A DNA stretch of 64,000 nt from Mesorhizobium sp. WSM4311 (GTDB taxonomy: Bacteria; Pseudomonadota; Alphaproteobacteria; Rhizobiales; Rhizobiaceae). Made by a program: the position numbers and the translations under genes. The notes under the pieces are model-generated. The model was not told the DNA's origin, did no database searches, and saw only the letters and a list, made by a program, of their open reading frames with translations. How positions within the stretch are numbered: the first letter of the stretch is position 1; every line of letters starts with the position of its first letter. The stretch covers positions 372,001-436,000 of the forward strand of contig NZ_NSFV01000002.1 in the NCBI RefSeq assembly GCF_002295115.1, given 5' to 3'. Positions 26,073 through 34,967 of this stretch are shown here, piece after piece.

Positions 26073-26933
26073 TCAAAGCCCGAAGCGGGCCCACAATGCG
26101 CGCTCTTCCGCCGCATCGATGACGCCGCTGGCGGCGGCGGCGGCAATATCGGGCGCTGAAAAGCCCTTGCTTGAGCCGAACAGGCCGAAACGACCGAGGA
26201 AACCGCGCGGCGCGGTGATCAGCCTGAGCTGGGTCTTCGCGCCAAACCGGGTCTTCAGCACCGTGCGCATGTCGCCGAGTGCATCGACGAGGCCGAGCTC
26301 CACGCCTTTCTTGCCGGTCCAGAACAGACCGGTGAACAGATCCGGATCGTCCTTCAGCTTCGTGCCGCGCCGCTCCTTGACCAGATCGATGAAGGTTTCG
26401 TGCACCTCGAGCTGCAGCGCCTTCAGCCGTTCCACGTCTTCCTTTTTCTCGGGCTTGAACGGATCGAGCACCGCCTTGTTCTGGCCTGCGGTGTGGACGC
26501 GGCGCTCGACGCCGATCTTCTTCATCAGTTCGGGAAAGCCGAACGAGGCCGAGACCACACCGATGGAGCCGACGATGGAGGAGGGATCGGCAAAAATCTC
26601 GTCGCCGGCGACCGCGATCATGTAGCCGCCCGAGGCCGCGACATCTTCGACGAAGACCAGCACCTTCTTGTTCTTTTCAACCGCCAGGTCGCGGATGCGC
26701 CTGAAGATCAGGCGCGACTGCACCGGCGAGCCGCCAGGCGAATTGATCGAGATGGCAACCGCCGGCGCATCGAAGGAAAATGCCTTCTCGATAAGGCCGG
26801 CTGTCGAGGCCAGCGACAGATTCTGCCGGAACTGGCCGCCGGCCATGATCGTGCCGTGCAGCCGGATGACCGGAATGGTGACGACGGTGGAGCGCCAGGA
26901 TTTCGGCAGCAGGCGGTTGAAAAAGCGTTTCAC
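26073..26933 (-). CDS. S49-family signal peptide peptidase-like protein (SohB/SppA)
   Basis: A 286-residue serine peptidase of family S49. Landmarks are IPVIRLHGTIMAGG, AVAISINSPGGSPVQSRLIF, and the catalytic serine segment FVEDVAASGGYMIAVAGDEI, with SSIVGSIGVVSASFGF after it. No transmembrane helix is evident in the chosen form, starting at GTG 26933 (VKRFFNRLLPKSW). Longer in-frame sequence reaches 27047 but is not family-like. It is the third gene of a leftward set with the methyltransferase and DUF2007 genes. Confidence 0.9.
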   Translation of the reverse strand: MKRFFNRLLPKSWRSTVVTIPVIRLHGTIMAGGQFRQNLSLASTAGLIEKAFSFDAPAVAISINSPGGSPVQSRLIFRRIRDLAVEKNKKVLVFVEDVAASGGYMIAVAGDEIFADPSSIVGSIGVVSASFGFPELMKKIGVERRVHTAGQNKAVLDPFKPEKKEDVERLKALQLEVHETFIDLVKERRGTKLKDDPDLFTGLFWTGKKGVELGLVDALGDMRTVLKTRFGAKTQLRLITAPRGFLGRFGLFGSSKGFSAPDIAAAAASGVIDAAEERALWARFGL

Positions 26934-27012
26934 GAGGGCGCGGTCTCCGGTCGATGGGTTGCAGGCATGTAGGGATTTCCCGGCCAACGGCAATGCGGCG
27001 GCGAGGAATAGC

Positions 27013-27828
27013 TCAATCTCCAAACAGCGAGGCGAGACCGTTGGCAATCATTTCGCTGCGCTCGTCGGGGCTATTGCCCGATTGCGCGTGAAGCATCAAA
27101 GGCGGACGGATGGCAAGTTTTCCGCGCGCGCCGAGCGCTGCCCGCACAATGATACGGATCGCCGCTGCGTCGGGGCGAGGGTGCACGGTGAGCAGCTCGG
27201 CATCGCCGAAGCGACCTGACATCGCGTCGAGAATGGCGCCGAGCTGTTCGGGCCGCGCGATGACCGCAAGCCCGCCGCGCGGCCTGACCACCGCTGCCGC
27301 GCTGCGGATCCAGCTTTCGAACAGCCCGTCCTGCATGACATGGGCTTCCTTTCGCAGCCGGTCAGGCGTGGCGCGGTCCCTGGCTGCGTTGAAGGGCGGG
27401 TTCATGATGACATAGTCGAAGTCGTTGTCGGCCAGACCTGCCGCCACCCGGGCCTGGCCTGAAACCGTGACGTCGGCGACGAGCACGGATGCGCGATCGC
27501 TGAGATGCGCATTGCCGGGGTGAGCAAGGGTAGCCGATGCGAAGGCGGCCATTTCCGGTGCGCGTTCGACCAGAACGGCCCGGGCAGCCGGGCAGCGCGA
27601 CAGCACCGCCAGGCCGGCAGCGCCGGCGCCGGCGCCGAAATCGGCGAGACGTCCGCCAAAGACGGACGGCACGGACGCCGCCAGCATCATCGCATCCATG
27701 CCGGCGCGGTGGCCGCCATGCTTGGGCTGGACGAGCCAGAACCGGCCGCGATGGAAGGCATCGACCGTATGGGCCGGCGTGTCCGGGCCAAGGGTGTCAA
27801 GGGCAGGGGCGGCTGGCGCGGTCGACAT
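27013..27828 (-). CDS. TrmN6-like tRNA/rRNA adenine-N6 methyltransferase
   Basis: A 271-residue class I methyltransferase of the TrmN6/YfiC type. The SAM-binding motif is GGRLADFGAGAGAAGLAVL and the N6-adenine catalytic motif is DYVIMNPPFNAARD. Enterobacterial homologues modify A37 of tRNA-Val; the target here is inferred. The ATG overlaps the DUF2007 stop as TAATG, implying translational coupling. Confidence 0.9.
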   Translation of the reverse strand: MSTAPAAPALDTLGPDTPAHTVDAFHRGRFWLVQPKHGGHRAGMDAMMLAASVPSVFGGRLADFGAGAGAAGLAVLSRCPAARAVLVERAPEMAAFASATLAHPGNAHLSDRASVLVADVTVSGQARVAAGLADNDFDYVIMNPPFNAARDRATPDRLRKEAHVMQDGLFESWIRSAAAVVRPRGGLAVIARPEQLGAILDAMSGRFGDAELLTVHPRPDAAAIRIIVRAALGARGKLAIRPPLMLHAQSGNSPDERSEMIANGLASLFGD

Positions 27829-28052
27829 TATTTTGTGCGGATCTCGTTGGCGATGCCGGCATCCCTGAGGATGCGACGAGCGGCATCGGCCTGGTCGGCG
27901 TCGACCATGACGCGCTTCTGCAAAAGCCCGATCGACCCTTCGAGAATGCTCATATTCTGATCGGCGACAAAGCAGGCGATACCGGCGTCGCGCATCAGCG
28001 ATTCGACGAAGGAGATGATCACGGCATCGTTGGTGCGGACAAGCTCTATCAT
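27828..28052 (-). CDS. DUF2007 family protein
   Basis: A 74-residue DUF2007 protein (MIELVRTNDAVIISFVESLM, then RDAGIACFVADQNMSI). This small alpha-beta family is annotated as a putative signal-transducing protein, without proven function. The start lies at ATG 28052; its TAA overlaps the methyltransferase ATG. It is divergent from the polyprenyl synthase gene across a 204-base gap. Confidence 0.85.
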   Translation of the reverse strand: MIELVRTNDAVIISFVESLMRDAGIACFVADQNMSILEGSIGLLQKRVMVDADQADAARRILRDAGIANEIRTK

Positions 28053-28256
28053 CGTATGAAACTCGCAGTTTGCGCCATTGATGTAAACGGGCAGGGGATT
28101 CGGCGGCAGAGCCTCGACTCCATCCAGGATCGTTAACAGGCTGTCACCGCCGCCGCGCCAATTCGCCACTTGCCGTGGCCGTGTCCGCCGCCCTAGAGTC
28201 CGTATCGGGACTAAGGGTGCCGTCGCACGCGTTGTAACAAGACGGGAGTTATTGTC

Positions 28257-29273
28257 GTGGGTGTCGTTCTCAACATCGAAAACGGGAAGCGGGAGCCCGC
28301 CTCCATCAAGGATCTGATCGATCTGACGGCGGCCGACATGGGACGCGTCAACGAATTGATCCTGTCCAAGGCCGGCTCCGACGTCGAGATGATTCCGGAG
28401 GTCGCCAACCATCTGATCTCGTCGGGCGGCAAGCGGCTCAGGCCGATGCTGACGCTCGCCGCCGCGCAGATGTTCGGCTATGCCGGCGAAGGCCATGTCA
28501 AGCTGGCCACCTCAGTCGAGTTCATGCATACCGCGACTTTGCTGCACGACGACGTCGTCGACGAGAGCGGCATGCGCCGTGGCAAGAAGACCGCCCGCAT
28601 GATCTGGGGCAACCAGGCAAGCGTGCTGGTCGGCGATTTCCTGCTTGGCCAGGCCTTCCGCATGATGGTCGATGTCGGCTCGCTCGAAGCGCTCGACATC
28701 CTGTCGAGCGCCGCCTCGATCATCGCCGAGGGCGAGGTCATGCAACTCGCCGCCGCCAAGAACCTTGAAACCACCGAGGACGAGCATTTCGCGGTCATCA
28801 AGGCCAAGACAGCCGCACTGTTTTCGGCTGCCGCCGAAGTTGGACCGGTCATCGCCCAGGCGACCCGCAATGATCGCGCAGCACTACGCTCCTACGGCAT
28901 GAATCTCGGGCTTGCCTTCCAACTCATCGACGATGCGCTGGATTATGGCGGCACCAGCAAGGACCTGGGCAAGAATGTCGGCGACGATTTCCGCGAGGGC
29001 AAGGTGACCTTGCCGGTCATCCTCGCCTACCGGCGCGGCACCAAGGCCGAGCGCACCTTCTGGAAGCGCGCCATCGAGGACAATGTCGTCGACGACGCGG
29101 GCCTGGAAAAGGCGATCGGCCTGATGACCCGTCACGGCGCCATCGCCGACACGATCGGCCGCGCCCGCCATTTCGGCGAGATCGCCCGCGACGCGCTGGC
29201 GCCGCTGGAAGAAACGCCACAGAAATCGGCGCTGATCGACGTCATCGATTTCTGCATCAGCCGGGTGAACTGA
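28257..29273 (+). CDS. ispB: Polyprenyl (octa-/decaprenyl) diphosphate synthase
   Basis: A 338-residue trans-prenyltransferase that elongates farnesyl diphosphate to the ubiquinone side chain. The first Asp-rich motif is ATLLHDDVVDESGMRRGKKT and the second is LAFQLIDDALDYGG. GGKRLRPML and GEVMQLAAAKN are further family sites. It starts at GTG 28257. In rhizobia the product is usually decaprenyl (Q10), so the symbol is by homology. It supplies the substrate used by UbiA (42.6 kb). Confidence 0.93.
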   Translation: MGVVLNIENGKREPASIKDLIDLTAADMGRVNELILSKAGSDVEMIPEVANHLISSGGKRLRPMLTLAAAQMFGYAGEGHVKLATSVEFMHTATLLHDDVVDESGMRRGKKTARMIWGNQASVLVGDFLLGQAFRMMVDVGSLEALDILSSAASIIAEGEVMQLAAAKNLETTEDEHFAVIKAKTAALFSAAAEVGPVIAQATRNDRAALRSYGMNLGLAFQLIDDALDYGGTSKDLGKNVGDDFREGKVTLPVILAYRRGTKAERTFWKRAIEDNVVDDAGLEKAIGLMTRHGAIADTIGRARHFGEIARDALAPLEETPQKSALIDVIDFCISRVN

Positions 29274-29346
29274 GAAGGCCGTCTTTTCTCCGAATTTCCC
29301 GTCGCTTTGTACTGGGGAGAACGATGGCGAACACGGCCTCATCGTC

Positions 29347-29376
29347 TCGACAAGCGGCCTTACGGCAAATTATCTA
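29347..29376 (+). promoter_or_regulatory. Candidate bioR promoter (TCGACA-N18-TATCTA)
   Basis: TCGACA at 29347-29352 and TATCTA at 29371-29376 are 18 bases apart. The expected transcription start falls at about 29383, exactly the bioR ATG, which would give a leaderless mRNA. The -10 lies inside the BioR operator. Confidence 0.4.
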
Positions 29377-29379
29377 TAA
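29370..29379. promoter_or_regulatory. BioR operator TTATCTATAA upstream of bioR
   Basis: An exact match to the published alphaproteobacterial BioR consensus TTATMKATAA, ending three bases before the bioR ATG. It indicates autorepression and leaves no room for a Shine-Dalgarno sequence. Confidence 0.88.
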
Positions 29380-29382
29380 AAC

Positions 29383-30051
29383 ATGGCAAAGGGCACGGAC
29401 GACACCATCGCGGTGCGCATCAGCAAGGCGCTGGCGGACCGCATCATCTCGGGCGCGATCGAGCCTGGAGCGCGGCTGCGCCAGGATCATGTCGCCGAGG
29501 AATTCAACACAAGTCATGTTCCGGTGCGCGAGGCCTTCCGCCGTCTGGAGGCGCAAGGCCTGGCGGTCAGCGAACCGCGCCGTGGCGTGCGCGTCGCGGC
29601 TTTTGATCTCGGCGAGGTCAAGGAGGTCGCCGAAATGCGGGCCGCGCTCGAAGTGCTGGCGCTGCGCCACGCCGCGCCGCATCTGACGTCGGCTATTCTC
29701 GATCTTGCCGAGGAGGCGACCAAGGCTGGCGACAAATCGCGCGATGTCCGATCCTGGGAGGAAGCCAACCGCGCCTTTCACCGGCTGATCCTGGCGCCAT
29801 GCGGCATGCCGCGCCTGCTCGCCACCATCGACGATCTGCATGCCGCCAGCGCCCGCTTCCTGTTCGCGGCATGGCGCTCGGAGTGGGAGGCGCGCACCGA
29901 CCAGGACCATAGGGCGATCCTGACCGCTTTGCGGCAGGGGAACACCGAATCGGCCGCGGCGACGCTGGGGCGGCATGTCCAATGGATCGGCCGCAAGCCG
30001 GTCAGGACGGCGTCCGGCGCGACGCGCGAAGCCTTCGCGATCGTGGGTTGA
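29383..30051 (+). CDS. bioR: BioR, GntR-family repressor of biotin genes
   Basis: A 222-residue GntR/FadR-subfamily regulator: winged helix IISGAIEPGARLRQDHVAEEFNTSHVPVREAFRRLEAQGL (residues about 22-60) and an all-helical FCD domain (EVAEMRAALEVLALRH...). The HVPVREAFRRLEAQGL segment, the TTATCTATAA site at its own promoter and a second site before bioY identify it as BioR. An in-frame TAA at 29377 inside the operator makes ATG 29383 the most upstream possible start. No ribosome site precedes it, so the mRNA is probably leaderless. Confidence 0.9.
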   Translation: MAKGTDDTIAVRISKALADRIISGAIEPGARLRQDHVAEEFNTSHVPVREAFRRLEAQGLAVSEPRRGVRVAAFDLGEVKEVAEMRAALEVLALRHAAPHLTSAILDLAEEATKAGDKSRDVRSWEEANRAFHRLILAPCGMPRLLATIDDLHAASARFLFAAWRSEWEARTDQDHRAILTALRQGNTESAAATLGRHVQWIGRKPVRTASGATREAFAIVG

Positions 30052-30095
30052 TGCCCCTCACCCAAAAGTGGCCCTCAATTTGGGGCGCCATCCAT
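30052..30095. repeat. Degenerate type B palindrome
   Basis: GATGCCCCTCACCCAAAAGT ... CAATTTGGGGCGCC after the bioR stop resembles a decayed copy of the type B element (core CCCAAAAGTG-N6-TTTGGG). The similarity is partial. Confidence 0.35.
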
Positions 30096-30178
30096 AAAGC
30101 AATGACCTGAAGCGCATCGCGACGCAGTTCAGACGCTCTTTGTCGTGGGAAGGCTTGCTATGTTGCGAGAAATGTGGA

Positions 30179-30195
30179 TTCGATAATAGATCGAA
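30179..30195. promoter_or_regulatory. Palindrome TTCGAT-AATAG-ATCGAA upstream of bioY
   Basis: A perfect 6-bp inverted repeat with a 5-base centre lies immediately upstream of the BioR site. It sits where a -35 region or a second regulator site would be. Its role is unknown. Confidence 0.35.
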
Positions 30196-30199
30196 AACA

Positions 30200-30217
30200 G
30201 AAATTATCTATAATTTC
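30200..30217. promoter_or_regulatory. BioR operator and -10 box upstream of bioY
   Basis: GAAATTATCTATAATTTC is an 18-bp palindrome containing the exact BioR site TTATCTATAA at 30204-30213. A perfect TATAAT occurs at 30209-30214, so bound BioR would cover the -10. The expected transcript would have a short leader including GAAGGGA before the ATG at 30239. Confidence 0.88.
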
Positions 30218-30238
30218 AAATCGACCGAAGGGACCCTC

Positions 30239-30832
30239 ATGACAGACATCGCATTCACGTCCAGCAAGCCGTCCTTCAGCCCGCTCCGGCTTCAAGACCG
30301 CTCGCTCGCCTGGCAGGTCGGAGCCGTGGTGCTCGGCACGCTGTTCCTGGCGCTGTCCTCCTGCATCGAAGTGCCGATGGTGCCGGTTCCCGTGACCATG
30401 CAGACCTTCGCGGTGACGCTGATCGGCGCGCTCTATGGCTGGCGGCTTGGCGCGGTCACCATCGCGGCATGGCTGGTCGAGGGTGCTGCCGGCTTTCCGG
30501 TGCTGGCCGGGGGCGCTGCCGGCGTCGCGCATTTCGTCGGGCCGACCGGTGGCTATCTCTTCGCTTTCCCGATCACCGGCGCGCTTGTCGGCTGGCTGGC
30601 CGAACGCGGCTGGAACGGCAACAGGGTGGTGCTTGCCTTCGCCGCCATGCTGCTCGGCAATCTTGCCTGCCTGGTGCTCGGCACGGCATGGCTCGCCGTC
30701 ATGATCGGCACTGAGAAGGCCATTACCTTCGGCTTCCTGCCGTTCATTGTCGGCGGCTTGCTGAAGTCGGCGCTTGGTGCCGCGACACTCATGGCGCTCC
30801 CCCGTGGCAAGGCGAAGCCGGCCAATCCGTGA
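30239..30832 (+). CDS. bioY: Biotin transporter BioY
   Basis: A 197-residue S component of a biotin ECF-type transporter with about six membrane helices. Family segments are SSCIEVPMVPVPVTMQTFAV, EGAAGFPVLAGGAAGVAHFVG and GPTGGYLFAFPITGALVGWL. No bioM or bioN follows, so this may be a solitary BioY or may share an energising module elsewhere. Its promoter carries a BioR operator. The stop overlaps the next gene's GTG by four bases (GTGA). Confidence 0.95.
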   Translation: MTDIAFTSSKPSFSPLRLQDRSLAWQVGAVVLGTLFLALSSCIEVPMVPVPVTMQTFAVTLIGALYGWRLGAVTIAAWLVEGAAGFPVLAGGAAGVAHFVGPTGGYLFAFPITGALVGWLAERGWNGNRVVLAFAAMLLGNLACLVLGTAWLAVMIGTEKAITFGFLPFIVGGLLKSALGAATLMALPRGKAKPANP

Positions 30833-31266
30833 CGATCAGGCTGCGCGCCCATCATCTCCTTTGCCTGCTCACCTATGTGGGCAAGGGATACAGCCCCGCC
30901 TTCACCGTCAATTATGACGCGATCGCGGAGCGCCTGAGCCGGGGCGAGGACATCCTCCTTGTTTCCGGCCCGGATGATGTCTGCGCGCCTTTGCTCGAAG
31001 GGCCGGACCCGCATTGCCGCAACGAGAGCGTCATCGAGCGGGACCGGCTTGCCGCACGCGATGTCGGGGATCTTCTGGCCCGACCAATCGAGCCCGGCGT
31101 CCGCCTCGATCTCGACGCGGCAATCCTGGCGCGGCTGCGACAGGCGTTCTCGATTGGTGGCGTGCGCAAGGCTTGCGGCGGTTGCGAATGGAACGAGCTG
31201 TGCGGCGCGATTGCGGCCGGCGGCTTTCCCGAGACGAAAGTGCAGCGATCCGTCGTGCAGCGCTGA
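30829..31266 (+). CDS. DUF1284 family protein
   Basis: A 145-residue DUF1284 protein: N-terminal LRAHHLLCLLTYVGKGYSPA with two conserved His and a Cys, then C-terminal CGGCEWNELCGAI, together suggesting a metal or Fe-S site. It starts at GTG 30829, overlapping the bioY stop. DUF1284 genes are often found next to bioY in alphaproteobacteria, so a link to biotin uptake or iron is possible but unproven. Confidence 0.85.
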   Translation: MTIRLRAHHLLCLLTYVGKGYSPAFTVNYDAIAERLSRGEDILLVSGPDDVCAPLLEGPDPHCRNESVIERDRLAARDVGDLLARPIEPGVRLDLDAAILARLRQAFSIGGVRKACGGCEWNELCGAIAAGGFPETKVQRSVVQR

Positions 31267-31449
31267 CCTTGACGCCGGCTTTTCCACGGCCGAAAATCTC
31301 CTCCAGCCATGGTTTGTTAATCGGCTGACCCGATTGTGAATTTCAGGCGGATTGAAGCGCGACCCCAAAAAGGCCATGCTTTGCCCGGAAAGATCGAGTC
31401 TACGTCGATCCCGCTGAAGCGGAGATGGCGCCTGGCTGAAAGGGATACG

Positions 31450-33225
31450 ATGCAGCAAGGACGTGCGCGCTGGCTGACAAGGCTGGCAATTGTGACGGGC
31501 ATGGCGATTTCGGCTTTGCCGGCCTATGCCAAGCAATCCACCGAACCGGTCAAGATCTCGTCGTTCTCGGGCGCCTATCTGGCAGCCCGGATCGCCGAAG
31601 GCGACAACGACCTCGACAGCGCCATCGCCTACTACAAGCAGGCCCTGGCCTTCGATCCGAGCGACACCGGCCTGCAGCAGAGCCTGATGCTGTCGCTGAT
31701 CGCGCAAGGTCGTTTCGACGAATCCCTGGTCTATGCCGACAAGCTCAAGGAAGTGCCCGATGTCGAGCGCTTCTCGCGCCTGGCGCTGGCCGTTGATTCG
31801 TTCCACAAGAAGGATTTCACCAAGGCCCAGTACTGGCTGAAGCTGTCACTTGAGTCCGACCTTGACCGGCTGATTTCCGGCGTGATGTCCGGCTGGGCCG
31901 AACAGGGTGCTGGCCAAGCCGGCGACGCGATGGCTTCGATCGACAAGCTTCAGGGCCCGGACTGGTTCGGCCTGTTCAAATCCTTCCACCGCGCCCTGGT
32001 CGCCGATGCCTCCAACATGCCCGAAAAGGCCGAGGCGATCTACGCCGCGACGATGCAGGATACCGCCGCCGGCGGAGCCGCGCCCGAAACCTGGATGCGC
32101 AACGCGCAGGCCTATGCCTCGTTCCTGGCCCGCAAGGGCGACAAGGCCAAGGCGATCTCGGTGCTCGACCAGGCCGAGGCGTTTTCGCCGGGTAAGCTCG
32201 AAATCGTCGCCTTGCGCGACAGGATCAGCAAGGGCGACAAGATCGCGCCCTTCGTGTCCGGTCCGTCCGACGGTGCTTCCGAAATCCTGCTCGACCTCGC
32301 CACCGCGCTCAACCGGGGCGGCGGCGAGCCGTTCGTTCGCCTTTACCTGCAATATGCGCTCGCCCTGCGGCCCGACAGCGACGCGGCTCTCGTGCAACTC
32401 GCCGCCGTCGCCGAGCAGCTGAAGGACGGCGAGGGCGCCATCGCGCTCTATCGGCGGATTCCCGATTCTTCGCCGCTGAAGGAGCTTTCTGACCTGCAGC
32501 TTGGCCTCAACCTTGCCGATCTCGACCGCCATGACGAGGCGATCACCCATCTGAAGGCCTTCGTCGAGGCTCATCCCAACGACATGCGCGCCTATCTGGC
32601 GCTTGGCGGGGTCTATTCCTCCAAGGACGATTTCCGCTCGGCCGCCAACCTCTACGACAAGGCCGTCGAGGCGCTGAAGACGCCGACCGCTGCCAACTGG
32701 AACATCTTCTACCAGCGTGGCATCGCCTACGAGCGGCTGAAGGAATGGCCTAAGGCCGAACCGAATTTCCGCAAGGCGCTGGAACTGCAGCCGGACCAGC
32801 CGCAGGTGCTGAACTATCTCGGCTATTCCTGGGTCGACATGAACACCAACCTCAAGGAAGGCCTGGCGATGATCCAGAAGGCCGTCGACCTCAGGCCGAG
32901 CGACGGTTACATCGTGGATTCGCTGGGCTGGGCCTATTTCCGCCTCGGCCGCTTCGATGACGCGGTGCGCGAGATGGAACGCGCCGTATCGCTGAAGCCC
33001 GAAGATCCGGTTCTCAACGACCATCTCGGCGACGCCTACTGGCGCGTCGGCCGCAAGCTGGAAGCCACCTTCCAGTGGAATCAGGCGCGTGACCTGAAGC
33101 CCGATCCCGACGTGCTGGCCACCTTGCAGCAGAAGCTGATGAAGGGCCTGCCGCCGATCGAATCCAACACGGCGCAGGAAACGCCCAAGGTCAAGCCCGA
33201 GCCGGTGCCTGTCCCGAAGGGGTGA
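31450..33225 (+). CDS. Exported tetratricopeptide-repeat protein
   Basis: A 591-residue protein with a signal peptide (RWLTRLAIVTGMAISALPAYA-K) and many TPR units. Clear ones include the AYLAARIAEGDNDLDSAIAYYKQALAFDP region at the start and, near the C-terminus, WPKAEPNFRKALELQPDQPQ, MIQKAVDLRPSDGYI and AVREMERAVSLKPEDP. It ends in a Pro/Lys-rich tail. The ATG at 31450 has AAAGGG upstream. TPR lipoproteins or periplasmic scaffolds of this type are common in rhizobia; the partner is unknown. A terminator follows. Confidence 0.85.
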   Translation: MQQGRARWLTRLAIVTGMAISALPAYAKQSTEPVKISSFSGAYLAARIAEGDNDLDSAIAYYKQALAFDPSDTGLQQSLMLSLIAQGRFDESLVYADKLKEVPDVERFSRLALAVDSFHKKDFTKAQYWLKLSLESDLDRLISGVMSGWAEQGAGQAGDAMASIDKLQGPDWFGLFKSFHRALVADASNMPEKAEAIYAATMQDTAAGGAAPETWMRNAQAYASFLARKGDKAKAISVLDQAEAFSPGKLEIVALRDRISKGDKIAPFVSGPSDGASEILLDLATALNRGGGEPFVRLYLQYALALRPDSDAALVQLAAVAEQLKDGEGAIALYRRIPDSSPLKELSDLQLGLNLADLDRHDEAITHLKAFVEAHPNDMRAYLALGGVYSSKDDFRSAANLYDKAVEALKTPTAANWNIFYQRGIAYERLKEWPKAEPNFRKALELQPDQPQVLNYLGYSWVDMNTNLKEGLAMIQKAVDLRPSDGYIVDSLGWAYFRLGRFDDAVREMERAVSLKPEDPVLNDHLGDAYWRVGRKLEATFQWNQARDLKPDPDVLATLQQKLMKGLPPIESNTAQETPKVKPEPVPVPKG

Positions 33226-33246
33226 GATCGGCTACTTTTGAATGCG

Positions 33247-33278
33247 AACGGGGCTTCTTTGGGAGCCCCGTTTTCGTT
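33247..33278 (+). terminator. Rho-independent terminator after the TPR gene
   Basis: Stem AACGGGGCT (33247-33255) with AGCCCCGTT (33264-33272), then TTCGTTT. It lies between convergent genes and could act in both directions. Confidence 0.75.
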
Positions 33279-33294
33279 TGGAGGCGCGCAGCCC

Positions 33295-33756
33295 TCAAAA
33301 CAGCTTCCGGTAGACGACGAAACCGGAGCGTTCGCCGACCTTGTCATAGAGTCTCATCGCGGTCTGATTGGTTTCGTGCGTCAGCCAATACACCCGTCCG
33401 GAGCCGGCGGCCTGCGCGCGCTCATAGACGCCTTCGATCAGCGCCCGGGCGATGCCTTTGCCACGCGAAGCCTGCGTGGTGAAAAGATCCTGCAGATAGC
33501 AGTTCGGTGCGATCGCCGTCGTGCTGCGGTGGAACAGATAGTGCACGAGGCCGAGGAGCTGTCCCTGGCTTTCAGCCACTAGCGCATGGACCGGTTCATA
33601 GGCGTCGAAGAAGCGCGACCACGTCATCGCGGTGATCTCGCTTGCCAGCGCCGTCTCGCCGGCGCGGCCATAAAATGCGTTGTAGCCGTCCCAGAGAGGC
33701 AGCCATTGCTCGTAGTCCTGTCGCGTGACCGGGCGGACGATGATGGAGCTGGGCAT
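33295..33756 (-). CDS. GNAT-family N-acetyltransferase
   Basis: A 153-residue GNAT protein. The acetyl-CoA-binding motif A is LQDLFTTQASRGKGIARALI (R-G-x-G-x-A), and motif B is YWLTHETNQTAMRLYDKVGE. The ATG at 33756 gives MPSSIIVRPVTRQDYEQW, the usual N-terminus. The substrate is unknown. It is convergent with the TPR gene and divergent from glyQ. Confidence 0.9.
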   Translation of the reverse strand: MPSSIIVRPVTRQDYEQWLPLWDGYNAFYGRAGETALASEITAMTWSRFFDAYEPVHALVAESQGQLLGLVHYLFHRSTTAIAPNCYLQDLFTTQASRGKGIARALIEGVYERAQAAGSGRVYWLTHETNQTAMRLYDKVGERSGFVVYRKLF

Positions 33757-33937
33757 GGCTGGACCTGTGGTCGTTGATTTGGGCTGTAGGGACGAAACAG
33801 ACCGCAGGCTCCCGAGCCCGGCAATGGGCCAGTCCCCGGCAAAGTCTTCAACACCGCCCGGCATACTCACGGCGGCTCGCATCCGGCGCGCCCCTTGCTT
33901 GACGCTTCGCCGCCGTGTCTCTAGGACGGGCCGGCAA

Positions 33938-33986
33938 GAGCACGATCCCGAAAAGTGGATACCGGTTTTCGGAAAAGATCATGCTC
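33938..33986. repeat. Interspersed palindrome, type B, copy 4
   Basis: GAGCACGATCCCGAAAAGTG ... ACCGGTTTTCGG ... GATCATGCTC forms an imperfect palindrome between the GNAT gene and glyQ. Its right arm contains an ATG (33981) in frame with glyQ, which argues for a glyQ start downstream of it. Confidence 0.8.
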
Positions 33987-34007
33987 GAGGACAGGCTCCA
34001 GCCTTTG

Positions 34008-34967
34008 ATGTCGAGGCCACCCGTGACGATTGAAATCCCTGCCCATATGCACCCCAGCCGCTCGTTCCAGGGGCTGATCCTGACCTTGCACAATTACTGG
34101 GCGGCTTATGGTTGCGTCATCCTGCAGCCCTACGACATGGAGGTCGGCGCCGGCACGTTTCATCCGGCAACGACGCTGCGCGCGCTCGGGCCGAAGCGCT
34201 GGAACGCCGCCTATGTCCAGCCCTCGCGCCGCCCCAAGGATGGCCGCTATGGCGAGAACCCGAACCGGCTGCAGCATTATTACCAGTACCAGGTGATCCT
34301 GAAGCCGAATCCGCCGAACCTGCAGGAGCTCTATCTCGGCTCGCTGGCGGCGATCGGCGTCGATCCGCTGCTGCATGACATCCGCTTCGTCGAGGACGAC
34401 TGGGAAAGCCCGACGCTCGGCGCCTGGGGGCTTGGCTGGGAATGCTGGTGCGACGGCATGGAAGTCTCGCAGTTCACCTATTTCCAGCAGGTCTGCGGCA
34501 TCGAATGCGCGCCGGTGGCGGGCGAACTGACCTACGGGCTGGAGCGGCTCGCCATGTATGTGCAGGGCGTCGACAATGTCTACGACCTCAACTTCAACGG
34601 CCGCGAAGGCGCCGACAAGGTGACCTATGGCGATGTCTTCCTGCAGGCCGAGCAGGAATATTCGCGCCACAATTTCGAATACGCCAACACGGCGATGCTG
34701 CTCAGGCATTTCGAAGACGCCGAGGCCGAGTGCAAGGCGCTGCTCGAGGCCGGCGCGCCGGCGTCGAACGACAATCTGCCGATGCACAAGATGGTCTTTC
34801 CGGCCTATGACCAGTGCATCAAGGCCAGCCATGTCTTCAACCTGCTCGATGCTCGCGGCGTGATCTCGGTTACCGAGCGGCAGAGCTACATCCTGCGCGT
34901 GCGCAATCTGGCGAAGGCCTGCGGCGAGGCGTTTTTGAAGACACAGGCGGGTGGATTGGCGGCCTGA
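34008..34967 (+). CDS. glyQ: Glycyl-tRNA synthetase alpha subunit
   Basis: A 319-residue class II aminoacyl-tRNA synthetase subunit that carries the catalytic core for glycine activation. Family signatures: [60 protein letters not shown] and the C-terminal [21 protein letters not shown] 34008 or GTG 34023 (with GAGG six bases before it) are the plausible starts; ATG 33981 lies in a repeat. It works with GlyS, encoded 553 bases downstream. Confidence 0.95.
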   Translation: MSRPPVTIEIPAHMHPSRSFQGLILTLHNYWAAYGCVILQPYDMEVGAGTFHPATTLRALGPKRWNAAYVQPSRRPKDGRYGENPNRLQHYYQYQVILKPNPPNLQELYLGSLAAIGVDPLLHDIRFVEDDWESPTLGAWGLGWECWCDGMEVSQFTYFQQVCGIECAPVAGELTYGLERLAMYVQGVDNVYDLNFNGREGADKVTYGDVFLQAEQEYSRHNFEYANTAMLLRHFEDAEAECKALLEAGAPASNDNLPMHKMVFPAYDQCIKASHVFNLLDARGVISVTERQSYILRVRNLAKACGEAFLKTQAGGLAA

